From Burkholderiales bacterium (GTDB lineage: Bacteria; Pseudomonadota; Gammaproteobacteria; Burkholderiales; Burkholderiaceae_D), in assembly GCA_947451925.1 (NCBI GenBank), contig CANGAW010000003.1, forward strand, positions 1 through 64,000: a stretch of DNA of 64,000 bases. The letters are read 5' to 3'. The notes under the pieces are model-generated. The model was not told the DNA's origin. It worked only from the letters and a program-made list of their open reading frames with translations, and did no database searches. The position numbers and the translations under genes were made by a program. This document shows, piece after piece, positions 54,741-63,732 of this stretch; position 1 is the first letter of the stretch; each line of letters starts with the position of its first letter.

Positions 54741-56666
54741 ATGTCCTATCAGGTTCTTGCCCGCAAATACCGCCCGAAAAATTTCGATACGCTAGTCGGG
54801 CAGGAACACGTCGTGCGCGCCTTGACGCATGCACTGGAACAAAAGCGCCTGCATCATGCCTACCTGTTTACCGGTACCCGCGGTGTGGGCAAGACCACGC
54901 TCTCGCGCATCCTGGCCAAAGCCCTGAATTGTCAGGGCACAGATGGCAGTGGTGACATTACCGCTCATCCTTGCGGCGTGTGCGATGCCTGCACTGCGAT
55001 TGATGCCGGCCGCTTCGTTGACTATATTGAAATGGATGCCGCGTCGAACCGCGGCGTCGATGAAATGGCGCAATTGCTGGAGCAAGCCGTCTACGCGCCG
55101 TCGAATGCCCGCTTCAAGGTCTACATGATCGACGAAGTGCACATGCTGACCAGTCACGCGTTTAATTCGATGTTGAAGACACTGGAAGAGCCGCCGGCGC
55201 ATGTGAAATTCATTCTGGCGACAACCGACCCGCAAAAAATTCCGGTCACGGTGTTGTCGCGCTGCCTGCAATTTAATTTGAAGCAAATGCCGCCCGGGCA
55301 TATCGTCAGCCACCTGGAAAATATTCTGGGTCAGGAACAGATTGCGTTCGAGACGCCGGCACTGCGTTTGCTGGCGCAAGGCGCGCAAGGGTCCATGCGC
55401 GACGCGCTCTCGCTGACCGATCAGGCCATTGCCTATGCTGCGGGCAAAGTCACACTGGATGCCGTGCAAGGCATGCTGGGTGCGCTGGACCAGTCTTATC
55501 TGATCAGTTTGCTTGACGCGCTGGCCGCTCAAAATGGCGCCAGCCTCTTGGCCGTGGCCGACGACATGGCCGCGCGCAGCCTGTCCTATTCGGCCGCGCT
55601 GCAAGATCTGGGCACCTTGTTGAACCGGATCGCGATTGCGCAAACGGTACCGCAAGCAATTGCCGACGATTTGCCCGAGCGCGCCGAAATATTGCGTCTG
55701 GCGGGCTTGTTCAGTGCTGAAGATATTCAGTTGTTTTATCAGATCACGGCGCACGGCCGGCATGAGCTGGGCTTGGCACCCGATGAATACGCCGGCTTTA
55801 CCATGACCTTGCTACGCATGCTGGCGTTTACGCCGCTGTGGAGTACTGCACAGGGTGCAGCACGAACATCAGCATCATCAGCATCATCAGCACCAACAGC
55901 GCAGCCTGCATCATCAGCACCACGCCTGCCCGCTGCCGCAGCTGCACCCGCCGCCAAAAGTTTGCCGGCCAGCGTTGCCCAAAGCGTTGCGCGCACTGTA
56001 GCAGCGCCTCCCGTCAAAGGACCAAGTCCGGCGATGGCCGCGCTGGCGGCCGCTCGCAGCGGCAAGAATGGCATCAAAGCGCCAGCGGCTGTGCCGCCTT
56101 GGGAAGACGAGCCATTCGAGAACCAGCCCAAGCCGGCTGAAGTAAAAATTGCTGGAGTAGCAGTGCATGCTCTCGCACCAGAGCGGTCTCAAGAAGCGGC
56201 ACCAGTCGCGCCTGCACCGGCGCCGGTAATCCATGTTGTGGCCGCGCCCGCGCCAGTGATGCAAACCAGCGCTGCTTTGCCTGACTGGGACGGCAACTGG
56301 CCGGCGCTTGTTACCCAATTGCCAGTACGCGGTGTTGCCCATCAACTGGCGATACAAAGCGAGCTGCAGGCTTGCGAGATCGAAGGTGATGTTTTGGTGA
56401 TGCGCCTGCGCTTGCCGCTGGAGACCTTGCTCTCTGCCGGCAGCGCCGACAAACTCAGCGCCGCCTTGTCAGAACATTTTGGTAAAACCATACGGCTGGC
56501 AACGGAAATAGGCGCTGTCAGTCACACCGCCTTTGCGCAGTCGCAAGCCGATCAGGCCGAGCGCCAGCAGGCGGCCGAGCAGACCATGCAAAGTGATCCT
56601 TTCGTACAAAGCTTAATTCGTGAATTCGGCGCCACCATCGTGCCGGGTTCGATCAAACCCATTTAA
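54741..56666 (+). CDS. dnaX: DNA polymerase III subunit gamma/tau (DnaX)
   Basis: A 641-residue clamp-loader ATPase: Walker A GTRGVGKTTLSR, zinc motif with CGVCDACTAID, Walker B DEVHML, sensor LSRCLQF. A Pro/Ala-rich linker (about 375-520) leads to the tau-type C-terminal domain that binds the polymerase core. In the linker a run of CATCAG-like repeats (55866-55920) encodes Ala-Ser-Ser units. I see no obvious slippery sequence for making gamma at the usual place. A TAAAAT at 54706-54711 may be its -10. Confidence 0.96.
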   Translation: MSYQVLARKYRPKNFDTLVGQEHVVRALTHALEQKRLHHAYLFTGTRGVGKTTLSRILAKALNCQGTDGSGDITAHPCGVCDACTAIDAGRFVDYIEMDAASNRGVDEMAQLLEQAVYAPSNARFKVYMIDEVHMLTSHAFNSMLKTLEEPPAHVKFILATTDPQKIPVTVLSRCLQFNLKQMPPGHIVSHLENILGQEQIAFETPALRLLAQGAQGSMRDALSLTDQAIAYAAGKVTLDAVQGMLGALDQSYLISLLDALAAQNGASLLAVADDMAARSLSYSAALQDLGTLLNRIAIAQTVPQAIADDLPERAEILRLAGLFSAEDIQLFYQITAHGRHELGLAPDEYAGFTMTLLRMLAFTPLWSTAQGAARTSASSASSAPTAQPASSAPRLPAAAAAPAAKSLPASVAQSVARTVAAPPVKGPSPAMAALAAARSGKNGIKAPAAVPPWEDEPFENQPKPAEVKIAGVAVHALAPERSQEAAPVAPAPAPVIHVVAAPAPVMQTSAALPDWDGNWPALVTQLPVRGVAHQLAIQSELQACEIEGDVLVMRLRLPLETLLSAGSADKLSAALSEHFGKTIRLATEIGAVSHTAFAQSQADQAERQQAAEQTMQSDPFVQSLIREFGATIVPGSIKPI

Positions 56667-56690
56667 ACAAATTTATATAAGGAGGTCGCG

Positions 56691-57017
56691 ATGATGAAGG
56701 GCCAACTCGCCGGGCTGATGAAGCAAGCTCAGGCAATGCAAGACAACATGAAAAAAATGCAGGACCAGCTGGCCAATATTGAAGTTGAAGGTCAGTCCGG
56801 TGCCGGTCTGGTGAAGGTTGTCATGACCTGCAAAAACGACGTCAAGCGCGTCAGCATTGACCCGTCTTTGCTGGGCGACGACAAAGACATGCTCGAAGAT
56901 CTGGTGGCTGCCGCCTTTAACGACGCCGTGCGCAAGGCCGAGGCCACTTCGGCCGAAAAAATGTCCGGCATGACCGCTGGTCTGCCTTTGCCACCGGGCT
57001 TCAAGCTGCCGTTCTGA
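56691..57017 (+). CDS. Nucleoid-associated protein YbaB/EbfC
   Basis: A 108-residue DNA-binding protein of the YbaB/EbfC family: [25 protein letters not shown] helix, [20 protein letters not shown] strand pair, and [14 protein letters not shown] helix, with a Gly/Pro-rich tail. It forms tweezer-like dimers. AAGGAGGT lies 8 bp before the ATG. The dnaX-ybaB-recR order is very widely conserved. Confidence 0.95.
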   Translation: MMKGQLAGLMKQAQAMQDNMKKMQDQLANIEVEGQSGAGLVKVVMTCKNDVKRVSIDPSLLGDDKDMLEDLVAAAFNDAVRKAEATSAEKMSGMTAGLPLPPGFKLPF

Positions 57018-57042
57018 TGCCACTTTTCCAGAGCTGCACAAC

Positions 57043-57639
57043 GTGAAGGCGCCTTCGACACTGGACTTCCTGACGGAAGCCTTGCGCCGCCTGCCTGGTA
57101 TCGGCCCGAAGTCGGCACAACGGATGGCCTACCATCTGATGCAGCATGACCGCGATGGAGCGGCTTTGCTTAGCCACGCGTTGTCGCAAGCGGTGGAAAA
57201 AATTCATCACTGCGAGAGCTGCAATACCTTCACCGAAAACACTACCTGCGACACCTGTCTGGACGCAGAGCGTGACAAAAGTTTGCTGTGTGTGGTCGAG
57301 ACACCGGCCGACCAGTTGATGATCGAGCAAACACTGACCTACAAAGGTTTGTATTTTGTTTTGATGGGCAGATTGTCGCCACTCGATGGCATAGGCCCGA
57401 AAGACATTCATCTGGAAAAACTGGTCTCCCGCGCCACCGACGGCATCGTTGCCGAAGTTGTGCTGGCGACCAATTTCACCAATGAAGGCGAAGCCACTGC
57501 GCACTACATCAGCGAAACCATGAAAGCACGCGGCTTAAAGGTTAGTCGCCTGGCGCGTGGTGTGCCCGTTGGTGGCGAGCTGGAATATGTTGACGCCGGC
57601 ACCATCGCCCGCGCCATGCTGGACCGGCGTTCAACCTGA
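57043..57639 (+). CDS. recR: Recombination protein RecR
   Basis: A 198-residue protein of the RecFOR pathway. It has an N-terminal helix-hairpin-helix ([19 protein letters not shown]), the zinc finger [16 protein letters not shown], and a Toprim domain ([14 protein letters not shown]). It starts at a GTG, 25 bp after ybaB. RecR loads RecA at gaps together with RecO. Confidence 0.96.
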   Translation: MKAPSTLDFLTEALRRLPGIGPKSAQRMAYHLMQHDRDGAALLSHALSQAVEKIHHCESCNTFTENTTCDTCLDAERDKSLLCVVETPADQLMIEQTLTYKGLYFVLMGRLSPLDGIGPKDIHLEKLVSRATDGIVAEVVLATNFTNEGEATAHYISETMKARGLKVSRLARGVPVGGELEYVDAGTIARAMLDRRST

Positions 57640-57647
57640 AGCTGAGC

Positions 57648-58895
57648 ATGTCTGACACATTACCCTCTGCTGGCCCGATGTCCGGCATCAAAGTATTGGA
57701 ACTGGGCACCCTGATTGCCGGGCCTTTCTGTTCACGCATACTGGGCGAATTTGGTGCCGACGTGATCAAGATCGAGTCTCCCGATGGCGGCGATCCTATT
57801 CGGCAGTGGCGCGTACTCAAGGACGGCACTTCGCTTTGGTGGTCGGTGCAAAGCCGGAATAAAAAAAGCGTCACCCTCAACATGAAAGATCCGCGCGCGC
57901 AGGACATCGCGCGCCAGCTGGCGCTGGACGCCGACATCATTATTGAAAATTATCGTCCCGGCGTGCTGGAAAAATGGCAACTCGGTTACGAGCAGCTCAA
58001 AGCCATCAATCCGGCTCTGATCATGGTGCGTCTGTCCGGCTACGGCCAGAGCGGGCCCATGCGTGATTCACCTGGTTTTGGTGCCATCGGCGAATCCATG
58101 GGCGGCATGCGCTATGTATCGGGTTATCCGGATCGCCCGCCTGTTCGCATCGGCATGTCGATCGGTGACTCGGTCGCCGCACTGCACGGAGCAATTGGCG
58201 CCTTGATGGCCTTGCGCCATCGTGACGCCACCGGTGGTCGCTGGAACGGCAAGACCGGCGATGCGTTGCAAGCTGGACAGGGCCAGATGGTCGATGTCGC
58301 GCTGTACGAATCCGTCTTCAATCTGATGGAGTCGCTGGTACCTGAATATGACCATGCTGGCGTTGTGCGTGAACGCACCGGTGGTGCCTTGCCTGGCATT
58401 GTCCCTTCCAACACCTACACCACCGGTGACGGTGAAAATATTGTTATTGCCGGCAATGGCGACGCGATCTTCAAACGTTTAATGCACGCCATTGGCCGAC
58501 ACGACATGGCCGACGATCCTGCGCTTGAAAACAATGCGGGGCGAGTTACGCAAGTGCATCAAATTGATGAAGCTATAGCCAGCTGGTGCAGCACGCAAGA
58601 GATTGATAGCGCACTGCAAATATTAAAAGCGGCCGACGTTCCGGTATCAAAAATTTACTCGGTGCGCGATATGCTGACTGACCCGCAATTTATGGCGCGG
58701 GCCATGATAGAGCAGCATCAATTCAAAGACGGCACGCCGATCAAACTGCCGGCCGTAACACCAAAGTTTTCCGCAACACCCGGAGGCACGCGCTGGCTGG
58801 GGCCGGAGCTGGGTGAACATAATTTGGAAGTGCTGCGCAGCCTTGGTTACAGCGATTCAGACATCGCTGCCCTGCAAAACGATGGCGTGCTGTAA
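57648..58895 (+). CDS. Family III CoA-transferase (CaiB/BaiF)
   Basis: A 415-residue enzyme: IKVLELGTLIAGPFCSRILGEFGADVIKIE is the family N-terminus, followed by DIIIENYRPGVLEKW, GYGQSGPMRDSPGFGAIGESMGG and a middle MVDVALYESVFNLME. It should move CoA between organic acids; the substrates cannot be told. It starts 8 bp after recR, so may be read through from it. The final loop has GTRWLGPELGEHNLEVLRSLGY, usual for this family. Confidence 0.92.
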   Translation: MSDTLPSAGPMSGIKVLELGTLIAGPFCSRILGEFGADVIKIESPDGGDPIRQWRVLKDGTSLWWSVQSRNKKSVTLNMKDPRAQDIARQLALDADIIIENYRPGVLEKWQLGYEQLKAINPALIMVRLSGYGQSGPMRDSPGFGAIGESMGGMRYVSGYPDRPPVRIGMSIGDSVAALHGAIGALMALRHRDATGGRWNGKTGDALQAGQGQMVDVALYESVFNLMESLVPEYDHAGVVRERTGGALPGIVPSNTYTTGDGENIVIAGNGDAIFKRLMHAIGRHDMADDPALENNAGRVTQVHQIDEAIASWCSTQEIDSALQILKAADVPVSKIYSVRDMLTDPQFMARAMIEQHQFKDGTPIKLPAVTPKFSATPGGTRWLGPELGEHNLEVLRSLGYSDSDIAALQNDGVL

Positions 58896-58920
58896 ATCAC
58901 AACAAAGAAAGTCGCACACA

Positions 58921-59007
58921 ATGAAATTTGACTGGAAACAATTCGCTATTGCCATAGGTCTGTTCTTGCTCGGTTATCTGAGCTTTGGCGGGAAATTCTT
59001 CGGCTAA
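58921..59007 (+). CDS. Possible 28-residue membrane peptide
   Basis: A short frame from ATG 58921: a polar start (MKFDWKQ), one hydrophobic stretch of about 16 residues (FAIAIGLFLLGYLSF) and a GGKFFG end. AAAGAAAG lies about 11 bp before the ATG. It begins 25 bp after the CoA-transferase stop. Small single-span peptides of this kind exist, but I do not recognise it. Confidence 0.4.
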   Translation: MKFDWKQFAIAIGLFLLGYLSFGGKFFG

Positions 59008-59033
59008 GTCCGCTTCACCCTCTTTCAGGCGCT

Positions 59034-59049
59034 CCGGCAAGCTTGCCGG
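59034..59049. terminator. Palindrome after the CoA-transferase unit
   Basis: CCGGCAAGCTTGCCGG is a perfect 16-bp palindrome 27 bp after the small ORF. No T-run follows directly, so it is a weak terminator candidate. The gap 59008-59232 becomes AT-rich from about 59080, where the base composition changes to that of the next gene block. Confidence 0.4.
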
Positions 59050-59232
59050 GCAAGACCCTGACAAGCATGCTTTTTCAAGTTTTGCGCGTTTATGGTTTTG
59101 AAAATCTATTTATCGAACTAAATTCGAGAAATTGGCACTCAAACCGTAGCAAAAAAGACGCAATAACAATCCGTTTTTTTCTATTAGTTTCTTTGCGTAA
59201 ATAACTCAGCACCAAATCTGAGGGTGAAAATC

Positions 59233-60294
59233 ATGCTGTTCGTCGATATGGTGAGAGCTTTGTTTTCTAGTGCGCCGGCAGAAAATAGTAGCAACACGAA
59301 AGCTGCAGACAGCATTGTTCATGAAAAAACACCAAGCCACATCAAAATAAAATCTGCTACCACCCAGTCTGCAAGAAAAGCTTCGACTTCCTTTTTGGAT
59401 TACATGGTCAATTGTTTCGTTATTCCATGGCGGGCTTTATGGAATATCAAAGAGACTGCGCCGATTAAAGCTTCAGTATCAGTAAAACCAGTTTCTCGCG
59501 ATGAGAAAGCAGCGCTATTGCCTCTATTGATGTTTGGCAAAAAAGACCAAATTAAATTAAAAGAGAAATTCACCAATAATAATTTTGGGTTATCGACCGC
59601 TGAGATACACGCTATTTTTCTGTATGCAGGAATGTGCAGTAACGATGGGAGGACGGTAGAGTTGGTCAATGCGGAAGATTTAAATAAGGGAATGGAAATA
59701 TTACCTACATTGTTAAGTTCCTCTTCTTTTAACGAAGATATGGATGCAATACTTTGCAATACTCATAATCGGCCTGTGCCTGACTACGTAAAATCTTTTC
59801 AAACCCTGTTGCGCAAATATAAAGAGCGAGTCTATATCAATCATCACCGTATCGAAGCTGCAAAAATTCACAAGTCAGTTTCACAGCCCCCTGTTTCTGA
59901 TGACGTAAACACCCGCCAACAATTTCGTACTGGGATGTTCAATCCGCCTGCTGAAACGCGCGCATTTTTCATTCGTACTCAATCAACAATAACGCTGTCC
60001 TTGTTTAACACCATCATGCATGGTGAAAAATATACGGGCGCTGAATGTATTGCCGAATTAAAAAAATTTGTGGCGACTTTGGGCAGCCTTGAAAAGCCGA
60101 TAGGTAATTTTGAAAAAATAACACTATTCGCTAAAAAATATCGTGAGTATGTAGCGGGTGATATCAAGGAACAATTAAGTGAGGTGCCTGACGTTGGGAT
60201 CAAACACTTGGATTTCGTTTTTAATTTTCTTTTCCCCCAGTCTGAAACTGAAACGAATAAAAAACCCGGAGTGGAAATAGGCAGTGTCAGATGA
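59233..60294 (+). CDS. Unknown protein A of the AT-rich four-gene block
   Basis: A 353-residue protein from ATG 59233, with GAGGG 8 bp upstream; a GTG at 59224 is less likely. The N-terminus has a hydrophobic start (MLFVDMVRALF), a charged linker, and an aromatic hydrophobic segment at 53-72 (SFLDYMVNCFVIPWRALWNI) that matches segments at the same place in C and D. Near the end, YTGAECIAELKKFVATLG around Cys272 matches the Cys-x-x-x-Ala helix of D ([17 protein letters not shown]). No known domain is recognised. Codon use is AT-rich, e.g. 16 of 60 bases are G or C at 59521-59580. Confidence 0.75.
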   Translation: MLFVDMVRALFSSAPAENSSNTKAADSIVHEKTPSHIKIKSATTQSARKASTSFLDYMVNCFVIPWRALWNIKETAPIKASVSVKPVSRDEKAALLPLLMFGKKDQIKLKEKFTNNNFGLSTAEIHAIFLYAGMCSNDGRTVELVNAEDLNKGMEILPTLLSSSSFNEDMDAILCNTHNRPVPDYVKSFQTLLRKYKERVYINHHRIEAAKIHKSVSQPPVSDDVNTRQQFRTGMFNPPAETRAFFIRTQSTITLSLFNTIMHGEKYTGAECIAELKKFVATLGSLEKPIGNFEKITLFAKKYREYVAGDIKEQLSEVPDVGIKHLDFVFNFLFPQSETETNKKPGVEIGSVR

Positions 60295-60341
60295 TTTTAT
60301 AGATGGAAAATTGTCGTTCTCTTCCCAAAGGAGCAGCCAGC

Positions 60342-61121
60342 ATGGATGTTAAACGGAGCCCCGGCGCTTCTCTTGGCGAAGACATGATCCCGCGTCATGA
60401 TGTTGACAAAAATCTCAACAAAAAGTCGCAGTCCAGTGGTGAGCAGCGACATATTGAGCAAGCCTTATTAGTCAGATCGAAAAGCGCGCCCCTGGTTGTG
60501 CAACGCAGAATTACGGCATTTACACAGGCACGATCAGCAGCTCGTTCACACCTGCAGAGCGCTAAATTAGCATTGCCAGCAGACGCCACCGCCAATATCA
60601 GCATCCCGGCCAGCCAGGCGAAAAAAAAGACCGCACCGAAACCCTTACCGAAGTCGCCCTTATTGCTCAACAAGCTAAAGCAGCCACTGCAATCGCCAGC
60701 CACTGCGCTGATACCAGAAACTGCTCCCGCCAAATTATCCAGAAAAGAGCAGAAAGCCGCCTTCGAGCAAGCAGGCAAAGTCTTTATGGCGCTCGACAAT
60801 CAATACATGCAGTTTCAACAGCTAGGCAAGAAGGAAGCGAATGCCCTGGTCGTGGAAATGAATGCGTGTCGGGACGAAGCTTCGCCTGAAATCACCGTCA
60901 AATCGCTGCAGGCTTTTCGTGGCGTGAGTCGTGCAGGAACTATGCAAAATATCAAACGCAACTATTCAACTGAAACGATATTGAGTGCCAAACATTTTGC
61001 GCAAAGCTGGCTGGCTATGCCTGTTGGTGACGATGGCAGCCGGCTGGGGAAAAGCTGGGAGCCTGTTGTCACTGATATGGCAAGGGATATCTGTTCTGAG
61101 CTGACTAAAGCGGGTTTTTAA
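60342..61121 (+). CDS. Unknown protein B of the AT-rich four-gene block
   Basis: A 259-residue protein from ATG 60342, set by AAAGGAG 8 bp upstream. The first 130 residues are basic, Ser/Ala/Pro-rich and look disordered (e.g. KKKTAPKPLPKSPLLLNK). The last 130 form a helical domain with SRKEQKAAFEQAGKVFMAL and ILSAKHFAQSWLAMP. The latter resembles the last repeat of D ([16 protein letters not shown]) without the Cys. It lacks the N-terminal aromatic segment of A, C and D. It follows A by 47 bp and is more GC-rich than its neighbours. No function is assigned. Confidence 0.72.
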   Translation: MDVKRSPGASLGEDMIPRHDVDKNLNKKSQSSGEQRHIEQALLVRSKSAPLVVQRRITAFTQARSAARSHLQSAKLALPADATANISIPASQAKKKTAPKPLPKSPLLLNKLKQPLQSPATALIPETAPAKLSRKEQKAAFEQAGKVFMALDNQYMQFQQLGKKEANALVVEMNACRDEASPEITVKSLQAFRGVSRAGTMQNIKRNYSTETILSAKHFAQSWLAMPVGDDGSRLGKSWEPVVTDMARDICSELTKAGF

Positions 61122-61180
61122 ATTTTTTATACAGGTACAGAGAGTGCCAGCATAAACAAACTTGCAACAGGAGTCAGACG

Positions 61181-61726
61181 ATGAAACTCGGAGAAATGCT
61201 CAGAATAATTTTTACTGAACCTGCGTCACCATCGGAAGGTCAGCGGGCGAATAAAAAAACAGAAACTGATAGTCAAAAAAAACGCATGACTGCGGAAAAA
61301 TTAAAAATGCAACAGCAGGCCAGTTTTTCATTTCTGTCAAAGCTGGCGTATTTTTCTAATTATTTTTTTGATGCAATAAAACCAATCAAAGAAGAAAAGC
61401 TTAAAAAAAATGAATCAAAATTTCCGACTGCCATCAACCAGGAGATTGATAAAAAACCCCAGTCCGGCAAGGAACAATTTAATGCGTATTTCAAGCAGTA
61501 TCAAGAAAGTTCAATGAATGAAAACAGTGAATTTTATGATGTGAATTATTTTGCTTATTCATCTGATTGTTTAAAAGTTGCAGACGAAATTGTAAATAAG
61601 AAAAATACAATATTAACAACCGATGACAATCCGCGGGAAAGAATAGATCAATGCGAAGCGGCCGAATTTTTACTGGCTGGGTATGAAGCGCGTTTAAGGG
61701 AAATGAAAAATAATCCCAGTATGTAA
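61181..61726 (+). CDS. Unknown protein C of the AT-rich four-gene block
   Basis: A 181-residue protein from ATG 61181 with AGGAG 8 bp upstream. It has the shared N-terminal plan: hydrophobic start (MKLGEMLRIIF), Lys/Gln-rich linker, aromatic segment at 50-69 (SFLSKLAYFSNYFFDAIKPI). One copy of the repeat module follows: SGKEQFNAYFKQY, DCLKVADEIV around Cys130, and AAEFLLAGYE. It is thus like a one-repeat version of D. Strongly AT-rich. No known domain. Confidence 0.75.
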   Translation: MKLGEMLRIIFTEPASPSEGQRANKKTETDSQKKRMTAEKLKMQQQASFSFLSKLAYFSNYFFDAIKPIKEEKLKKNESKFPTAINQEIDKKPQSGKEQFNAYFKQYQESSMNENSEFYDVNYFAYSSDCLKVADEIVNKKNTILTTDDNPRERIDQCEAAEFLLAGYEARLREMKNNPSM

Positions 61727-61761
61727 TCAATGTCTGAGTCAGATAGAAAGCGAGGAATGGT

Positions 61762-63732
61762 ATGGGCTTCGTTCGAATTATGATGGCTTTGGCAGGGTAT
61801 AAACCTTCAGAAGAAACCAAAAATACTGAGTCTGGAACAAAGCAGATTTATGTCAAAAGTGCGTCTGTAAAACCGTTAGCGACTGCGCGTAAGGCTCAAT
61901 CATCGAAAGTGTCCAATAGTATTTGGGCGCATTTGGCCTACTTTTTTTCCAATCCATGGGAAGCGATTCGCCATATTTTGGCGCCGGTAGCGCCAACGCA
62001 TTCGTCTGCCAAAAAGAAGCCACAAGACAAAGCCTCTTCGTTAAAAGCATCTGATAACGATAGTACTTCTTCAGTAAAAAATGATTTTCATCACAGTGGA
62101 AAAATTGCTTTTAATGGCGTGATTTCCAGTCTGACGCAATATCCGGATGATCCAATATCGGATAATTTTTTAGACAATACAGCTTGTCAAAATTATGCGG
62201 AGAGTCTGATTCAAGAATATGAAGGTTTGGAAAATAAAGAGGAAATTCAGGAAGTAAGGATGCGCAGCTACGACGCTGCCCATCAATTTTTAAAACGTAA
62301 AGGGCTATTGCCTTCCAAAGAAATTCAAGAGCTGAAAGAAAAATTAAAACCGATTTTGGCAGAAAATGTAAAAAATTCCAGCTTATTGAATACGCCAACT
62401 ATTTTGGATTTGGATTTTTCTTCAGAAGAAATTTCAGTCGAACCGTCTCCTGGTGAAAAATTATTTGGGCAATTTGTCAAAGCCCATGCCGATACATTGC
62501 CTGAAAATTTGGATTCCGGTTCTGTTTTTCTGCAAAAGGAATGTGTTGAACATGCTCAGGTTCTGAAAGATCAATTCAATACCTATGCCACGCATTTAAA
62601 GTCCATGACTGAAAATGACACAAAACAGTTTGCAGCAGCGAAATTTTTAATCAAGTGCTCTGTGGACAATCAACGTAATGCAGAAAAAATGGCGGCGCAA
62701 AATGCTTCGCCAAAACTGCCGGCCGGTGAAAAACTATTTGCCGATTTTTTTGATCTGTATATGGCGAATAAATCTGCCGCTCTCGACAATATTTCAACAT
62801 TAAAAATTCTCAAAGAAGGAAAGTTTAATGATGCCGAGTGCATCGCTTTTGCTAAAACAATGAAAGAGCTGGATATTTCAACAGGGACGCTGAGCGAAGA
62901 GCATGAGATTTTGCGGCAAAAAAAAGAAGCAGCGAACTGGTTGCTGAACGAAATTGAGAAATTTTCTGCACCCGAAAACGCAATACTGTTTGCAGAGTTC
63001 AGCGCAAGCAGTGCTCCGCCACCGCCACCGACGCCATTTCGCTGGCATAGCGCGGTGAAACAGATCAACGCGTCAAGTGCAACTGAGCGGCAAATCATGC
63101 AATCGCTATTTGTACTAAACCCGCAAGATTTTGAAGGCGCAATGCGGCATTTCAAGCGGATGTTAGAGCAGCAGGGTGCCAGATCTGCGGTCAGTGATCC
63201 ACTGCAAAAAATGCAGCAACAAGCAAATGAAGAGCAGCAGAAGGGCGCGTTGATGGATGACGCACAGGCTGCTCTTTTATGGCTTGCACGCTGGGAGGCG
63301 GCTGGAAAAGACGAGCGAAAGGGCGAGATGGAAAATCTGACGTTTGCTGATTTGCTGGATTCAAATCTGAAGCAAATCAGGCAAGCGATAGAGAAAAAAA
63401 TTCTCGAACTCAAACCGAATAAAGTGCAAGAAAAAGCCTCTGCCAAAGTTCTGCAATCTGCGCCTGTTGATATCGCAGACTTAACTGAGGCAGAGCTGAG
63501 TGCGGGTCAGGCAAGCTTCAATAAATATCGCGAAAGTTTTTTCAATGCGAAAAATACTGGGCGAACTATCCGCTTTGTCGAAGGCTCAGCCTACGGCAAA
63601 GCACCCTGTCTGGCGGTTGCGCGACACTACGCCAAAACACTGTCGTTATTGCCGCTCAAGGACAGGGTACCTGCAGATGCGCAAATTCTCGACGCTGCCC
63701 AGGCTTTACTCAAGCACTTTGAACCGAATTAA
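61762..63732 (+). CDS. Unknown repeat protein D of the AT-rich four-gene block
   Basis: A 656-residue protein. The N-terminus has the shared plan ([13 protein letters not shown], linker, [20 protein letters not shown] at 53-72). It then has about five copies of a helical module of 75-100 residues: G-E/K-x2-F at the start, a Cys-x3-Ala helix in the middle (Cys142, Cys261, Cys360, Cys616; the fourth copy near 459 lacks Cys), and A-A-x2-L-L at the end. A proline run (SAPPPPPTP) precedes copy four. No signal peptide of the usual kind. Its stop overlaps the stop of the convergent transaldolase gene. Function unknown. Confidence 0.78.
   Translation: MGFVRIMMALAGYKPSEETKNTESGTKQIYVKSASVKPLATARKAQSSKVSNSIWAHLAYFFSNPWEAIRHILAPVAPTHSSAKKKPQDKASSLKASDNDSTSSVKNDFHHSGKIAFNGVISSLTQYPDDPISDNFLDNTACQNYAESLIQEYEGLENKEEIQEVRMRSYDAAHQFLKRKGLLPSKEIQELKEKLKPILAENVKNSSLLNTPTILDLDFSSEEISVEPSPGEKLFGQFVKAHADTLPENLDSGSVFLQKECVEHAQVLKDQFNTYATHLKSMTENDTKQFAAAKFLIKCSVDNQRNAEKMAAQNASPKLPAGEKLFADFFDLYMANKSAALDNISTLKILKEGKFNDAECIAFAKTMKELDISTGTLSEEHEILRQKKEAANWLLNEIEKFSAPENAILFAEFSASSAPPPPPTPFRWHSAVKQINASSATERQIMQSLFVLNPQDFEGAMRHFKRMLEQQGARSAVSDPLQKMQQQANEEQQKGALMDDAQAALLWLARWEAAGKDERKGEMENLTFADLLDSNLKQIRQAIEKKILELKPNKVQEKASAKVLQSAPVDIADLTEAELSAGQASFNKYRESFFNAKNTGRTIRFVEGSAYGKAPCLAVARHYAKTLSLLPLKDRVPADAQILDAAQALLKHFEPN

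Noticed and set aside
55232-55239. CAAAAAAT run in dnaX as a programmed frameshift site
   Set aside because: It lies inside the ATPase domain, far before the place where gamma would end, and lacks the A-AAA-AAG form and a following stop and hairpin.
55866-55920. CATCAG-type short tandem repeats as a CRISPR or phase-variable tract
   Set aside because: They are irregular, in frame in the disordered linker of DnaX and best explained as low-complexity coding sequence.
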